Source: Dehalococcoidia bacterium (GTDB taxonomy: Bacteria; Chloroflexota; Dehalococcoidia; Tepidiformales; Tepidiformaceae). From it: 14,407 nucleotides of DNA. The position numbers and the translations under genes were made by a program. Numbering within the stretch: position 1 is the first letter of the stretch; each line of letters begins with the position of its first letter. The notes beneath the pieces were generated by a model. It had not been told where the DNA came from and ran no database searches. It worked only from the letters and a program-made list of their open reading frames with translations. The DNA lies in contig JALOAP010000030.1 in NCBI GenBank assembly GCA_023228745.1, positions 1-14,407 of the forward strand. The letters run 5' to 3'. Of the stretch, positions 11,457 to 14,407 are shown one piece after another.

Positions 11457-14057
11457 ATGGCCTACGAACAAGAGAAGAAATTCCTTGACGAGCGAGACGC
11501 CATCCGCGTGTCGTATGGCGCGAATCCGCACACCGGCGCCATAGAACTGGTCCGGCGCTGGACAGTGAGCCGCGCCGGTCTGCAATCGTCCTGCCTGGCG
11601 TACCTGAATGGAATCAAATATGTCTTGAATCCCATGGCTGACAAAGAGAAGTACACGGGCCTGTTTCGCGTTGTGCGCCATACGGCGACCATGAAAAAGG
11701 GGATGCCGGAGCAGGAGCAGGGTGTAACCCAGGTGTTGCGGTTACTTGGAACCGGCGATTACGAGTGGCTTTCTAGCCATACCACGCTGGACGAATCCTA
11801 TTCCTACGCCTACAGGGACAAGGCCTCGCCCATCCAGGCACAAATCAGCGAGCAGGGAACGATTACGGACGCACAAAATACCCTGAATGAAAATAACCTG
11901 TACGACGCCGAAGCCAAGATTCAGAAGTCGCACCCGTACCAGTGGACGACGTACGGCGCATACAACGTTTTGGGGTATGACCGTGACCTGACCTATAAAA
12001 ATTGGCATTACCAACCAGACGCTCCGCAGGTTGACGTGCAGGGCACCATCTACGACGCCCGCAGCACCCTGAACCGGGACGGCACCTATGATGGCGGCGT
12101 CGGGAGCAAGACCAGCCGGCCCGCGCAGTGGACGGAAGCCACCGAGACCGTCACCGACCAGAAAGTCGGGTATACATACCGGAATTCGCGGACAAAGCCT
12201 ACCGCGCCGGCGGGCACCGCCATTGGTTTCATCTACGACGCCAGCAGCACATTGCAGTCTGACGGCACCTACAATGGCGCGGCGGGTTATCAGTATTCGA
12301 AGCCCGCGCAGTGGGTGGATGTCGTGAGGACTTTGACCAACATTTCGGCGGGTTACAGCTACAAGAACTTGCGGGAGAAGCCCACCGCGCCAGCCGAGAC
12401 GGCGGTTGGGTACGTGTATGACGCCAAATCGATGCTGAACGAAGACGGCACCTATAACGGCAATGCCGGGTACGATTATTCGTTGCCGGCAGCCTGGCAT
12501 GATGTCAACCGCACCACCTTCGGGATTAATACCGGATATACGTATCTGAATTACCGTCAACGCCCGACCGGCCCGGAAGAAATGGTTGTTGGATGCCTGT
12601 TTGAATCCAAATCCACGCTCAACAAGGACGGGACGTATAACGGCAACATCGGCTATGGGTATTCGCTGCCCGCTGAATGGTACGACGTAAGCGATAGCGT
12701 CCTGATGGCCGATTATGAATATACCTACAAAAATCAGCGTAGCAGGCCCACCGGCCCGACCGAATTAGTGCAGGGGTGTTTGTTCGACACAAAGTCCACG
12801 CTCAACAACGATCAGACTTATGACGGGAATATCGGATATCAGTATTCCAAGCCGGTGCAATGGACAGACGTGATTGACACCGCCACCGGCACAACGGTCG
12901 GCCACACCTACAAAAATCAGCGGATCCGGCCCAGCGCGCCGACTGCGGCCGTCCAGGGGTTTTTGTACGACATGAAATCCACAACGAACAAGGACGGCAC
13001 CTATGATGGGTCCGGCGGTTATGAGTATTCAAAGCCGGCGCAATGGGCGGATGTTCAGGATTCCATGTTGGAATATTCGATAACGCATACATATTTGAAC
13101 CAGCGGACCCGGCCCACGGCGCCGGCGGTAACGGTGCAGGGCGTGATTTATGATGCTAAATCCACGCTCAATAAGGACGGGACATACGGCGGCACGGTGG
13201 GGTACGACTATTCCAAGCCGGCGTCGTGGTGCGATGTGACCGAAACCACGCTGGATGTTAAATGTGTCAATTCATACCAGAATTACCGAACGCAGCCCCA
13301 GGCGGCCACCGGCAGCGTGCAGGGATTTGTTTACGACGCCAACAGCACGATGGCGAAGGACGGGTCTTACGGCGGAAATGCCGGATACCAGTATTCCAAG
13401 CCGGTGGTGATGTCCGCGCATGTGGCGACTTCCGGGTTGCTGGATGTTTACGAAGTGGCGTATCTGAACAGTAGGACGCGCCCGACAACGCCGGCAACCA
13501 CGCTCGGCACGGTGTACGAAGCCAAAAGCACGCTTAACCGCGACGGGACTTACACGGGCGGGATTGATTATCGGTATTCGCAGCCGAAATCACTTTATGT
13601 TACCTGGCTGACTGGCGACGCCGGCGGCGGGCGCAAAGGGATTTACAAATATACCAATTGGCGTGAGACGCCACCGGTGATTGCGGCGCTGACGGCGGAT
13701 ACGGATAACAGCGTTGATTTATCCTACAATGCCGACAAAACTTTTAATGCCACTATTCGGGTGAGTCTTCAGCAACCTGGTATTGCCGGCGGTGCCGCCA
13801 CCATTACATTAAACGACGAGACGCAAACCGTTCGTGAAGTTGTGGGATATGACCGCGACGAAGAGGTGTGGATCATTCAAATGTGGACAAGGCACGAGCA
13901 GTATTTTAAAAGCAAATCCAGCGCACTGGCTTATGTGTCGGGAACGGATCACGAACGAATTTCCGTGACGTATTCGGCTCTTGCCGGCGGATATTGGCTT
14001 GGCGTGTACTGGGTGCGGTTAGGCGAAGCGACGGAAGTATCAACGTCCGATGGTTGA
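11457..14057 (+). CDS. Large tandem-repeat tail / fibre protein
   Basis: An 866-residue protein placed right after the adaptor genes, where podovirus-like phages carry tail nozzle, needle or fibre proteins. Residues 1-133 form a unique N-terminal domain ending in half a repeat (DESYSYAYRDKASPIQAQIS). Residues 134-745 are ten tandem units of 61-62 residues (the first and last are 62). The unit runs: G-hydrophobic-Y-D-A-K-STLN-KDGTY, NGN-GY-YSKPAQW-DV, then a variable strand, G-YTYKN-RTRPTAP, and V-Q-G. The unit looks like a small beta domain, probably stacked along a shaft. Residues 746-866 form a C-terminal domain (FNATIRVSLQQPGIAGGAAT, GYDRDEEVWIIQMWTRHEQY, YWLGVYWVRLGEA). There is no signal peptide or enzymatic motif. 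AAGGA precedes ATG 11457. Near-identical repeats at DNA level are prone to recombination. Confidence 0.85.
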   Translation: MAYEQEKKFLDERDAIRVSYGANPHTGAIELVRRWTVSRAGLQSSCLAYLNGIKYVLNPMADKEKYTGLFRVVRHTATMKKGMPEQEQGVTQVLRLLGTGDYEWLSSHTTLDESYSYAYRDKASPIQAQISEQGTITDAQNTLNENNLYDAEAKIQKSHPYQWTTYGAYNVLGYDRDLTYKNWHYQPDAPQVDVQGTIYDARSTLNRDGTYDGGVGSKTSRPAQWTEATETVTDQKVGYTYRNSRTKPTAPAGTAIGFIYDASSTLQSDGTYNGAAGYQYSKPAQWVDVVRTLTNISAGYSYKNLREKPTAPAETAVGYVYDAKSMLNEDGTYNGNAGYDYSLPAAWHDVNRTTFGINTGYTYLNYRQRPTGPEEMVVGCLFESKSTLNKDGTYNGNIGYGYSLPAEWYDVSDSVLMADYEYTYKNQRSRPTGPTELVQGCLFDTKSTLNNDQTYDGNIGYQYSKPVQWTDVIDTATGTTVGHTYKNQRIRPSAPTAAVQGFLYDMKSTTNKDGTYDGSGGYEYSKPAQWADVQDSMLEYSITHTYLNQRTRPTAPAVTVQGVIYDAKSTLNKDGTYGGTVGYDYSKPASWCDVTETTLDVKCVNSYQNYRTQPQAATGSVQGFVYDANSTMAKDGSYGGNAGYQYSKPVVMSAHVATSGLLDVYEVAYLNSRTRPTTPATTLGTVYEAKSTLNRDGTYTGGIDYRYSQPKSLYVTWLTGDAGGGRKGIYKYTNWRETPPVIAALTADTDNSVDLSYNADKTFNATIRVSLQQPGIAGGAATITLNDETQTVREVVGYDRDEEVWIIQMWTRHEQYFKSKSSALAYVSGTDHERISVTYSALAGGYWLGVYWVRLGEATEVSTSDG
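11856..13691 (+). repeat. Ten 183-186-nt tandem units inside the tail gene
   Basis: Units begin at codons 134, 196, 257, 318, 379, 440, 501, 562, 623 and 684 (183 nt each, 186 for the first and last). The most conserved DNA stretches are the TCCACGCTCAACAAGGACGG type (around 12613-12632, 13159-13178) and the YSKPAQW region. The units diverge at the amino-acid level in the variable strand between W-DV and YTYKN. The array spans about 1.84 kb. Confidence 0.9.
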
Positions 14058-14072
14058 CGTTAGAGGTTTATT

Positions 14073-14407
14073 ATGCCTGACAATAACGATCAGAAAGAAC
14101 TGACGGCTAAGATTGGGTTTCTGGAGGCGGAACTCGATTCGCTGTCGGCGAAGTTGCGCGGGATGAGCGCGACGGGCGGCGGCGACCAGGAAGAACGGTA
14201 CGGGTGGAGTGTGCCGATTTATAAAAGCAGTCTGAATTTGTCGAAGTTTGCGTTTGGGTGCACGGTCTCGGGCACTGCTGTAGGTGTCACTGCCGGCCAA
14301 GTGCTACATGCGGGCCATCCACCATATACTGCTACCAGTGGCATGACTGCGGGGCTGAGCGGAATCTTAACGGCTGATCATCAATATGTCTGGGTGGAAT
14401 ATAATTT
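14073..14407 (+). CDS. Partial tail / fibre-type protein with coiled-coil N-terminus
   Basis: The window ends inside this gene; 111 codons are visible. It begins with ATG 14073 after GAGG at 14066-14069. The first about 30 residues form a heptad-like, charged helix (KELTAKIGFLEAELDSLSAK), suitable for a trimeric coiled coil. A short Gly/Ser-rich linker (SATGGGDQEERYGW) follows, then a small-residue and beta-rich region (VPIYKSSLNLSKFAFGC and TVSGTAVGVTAGQVLHAG). A coiled coil followed by a beta region is the usual build of fibre or spike proteins, so this is probably the next tail component after the 866-residue repeat protein. The rest, including any receptor-binding part, is outside the window. 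Confidence 0.75.
   Translation, partial: MPDNNDQKELTAKIGFLEAELDSLSAKLRGMSATGGGDQEERYGWSVPIYKSSLNLSKFAFGCTVSGTAVGVTAGQVLHAGHPPYTATSGMTAGLSGILTADHQYVWVEYN

Noticed and set aside
11742..12560. Minus-strand open frame of 272 codons inside the repeat protein gene
   Set aside because: Open only because the tandem units share the same base composition on both strands; the product is a shadow.

Overview
The window is one co-directional (+ strand) virion-assembly and DNA-packaging block of a tailed bacteriophage or prophage. There are 17 genes, almost all tightly packed, several overlapping, and none on the minus strand. The order is the classic one: small terminase, large terminase, three accessory proteins, portal, two small proteins, scaffold, a Com-like zinc-finger protein, major capsid protein of the N4-gp56 type, post-capsid proteins, two adaptor-type proteins, a large tandem-repeat tail protein, and the start of a further tail or fibre gene. 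No tail tube, tape measure or sheath gene appears by 14.4 kb, and adaptor-type genes follow the head genes directly. This fits, but does not prove, a short-tailed (podovirus-like) particle. The host cannot be fixed from the sequence. GC-rich coding, TTGACA-N17-TATA promoters with a TGTGGTAT-type -10, and 'GSGLTN / NLASG' protein motifs hint at a Verrucomicrobiota/Kiritimatiellota/Lentisphaerota-type host; this is only a guess.

Layout: 13-41 promoter; 62-1905 terminase pair; 1931-2527 a protein ending in a RAMP-like glycine-rich loop; 2528-2835 a gene-free block of degenerate GCAAAGGC repeats; 2836-3649 two overlapping unknown genes; 3654-3682 promoter and 3704-3758 a structured leader ending in a terminator-like hairpin; 3759-5759 portal; 5766-5794 a second copy of the same promoter; 5803-6860 a small protein and a secreted-looking repeat protein; 6881-6935 structured leader; 6931-7857 scaffold; 7832-8026 Com-like protein; 8048-8107 structured leader; 8099-9115 major capsid protein; 9131-9159 hairpin; 9218-9898 post-capsid protein; 9918-9954 very strong hairpin; 9978-11454 connector proteins; 11457-14057 repeat protein with ten 61-62-residue units; 14073-end partial gene.

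The most interesting signal is a family of three homologous RNA elements directly upstream of the portal, scaffold and major capsid start codons. They share a 29-nt conserved 5' part. The scaffold and capsid copies differ at only three positions there, and each difference is matched by a compensating change downstream, which is strong covariation for a hairpin. In those two copies the structure buries the Shine-Dalgarno sequence and reaches into the start codon. The gene just before the capsid copy encodes a protein like Mu Com, the zinc-finger translational activator that acts on such a structure in mom mRNA. I propose a Com-like translational switch controlling the head-assembly genes. The structure is read from the sequence; the link to Com is inference.
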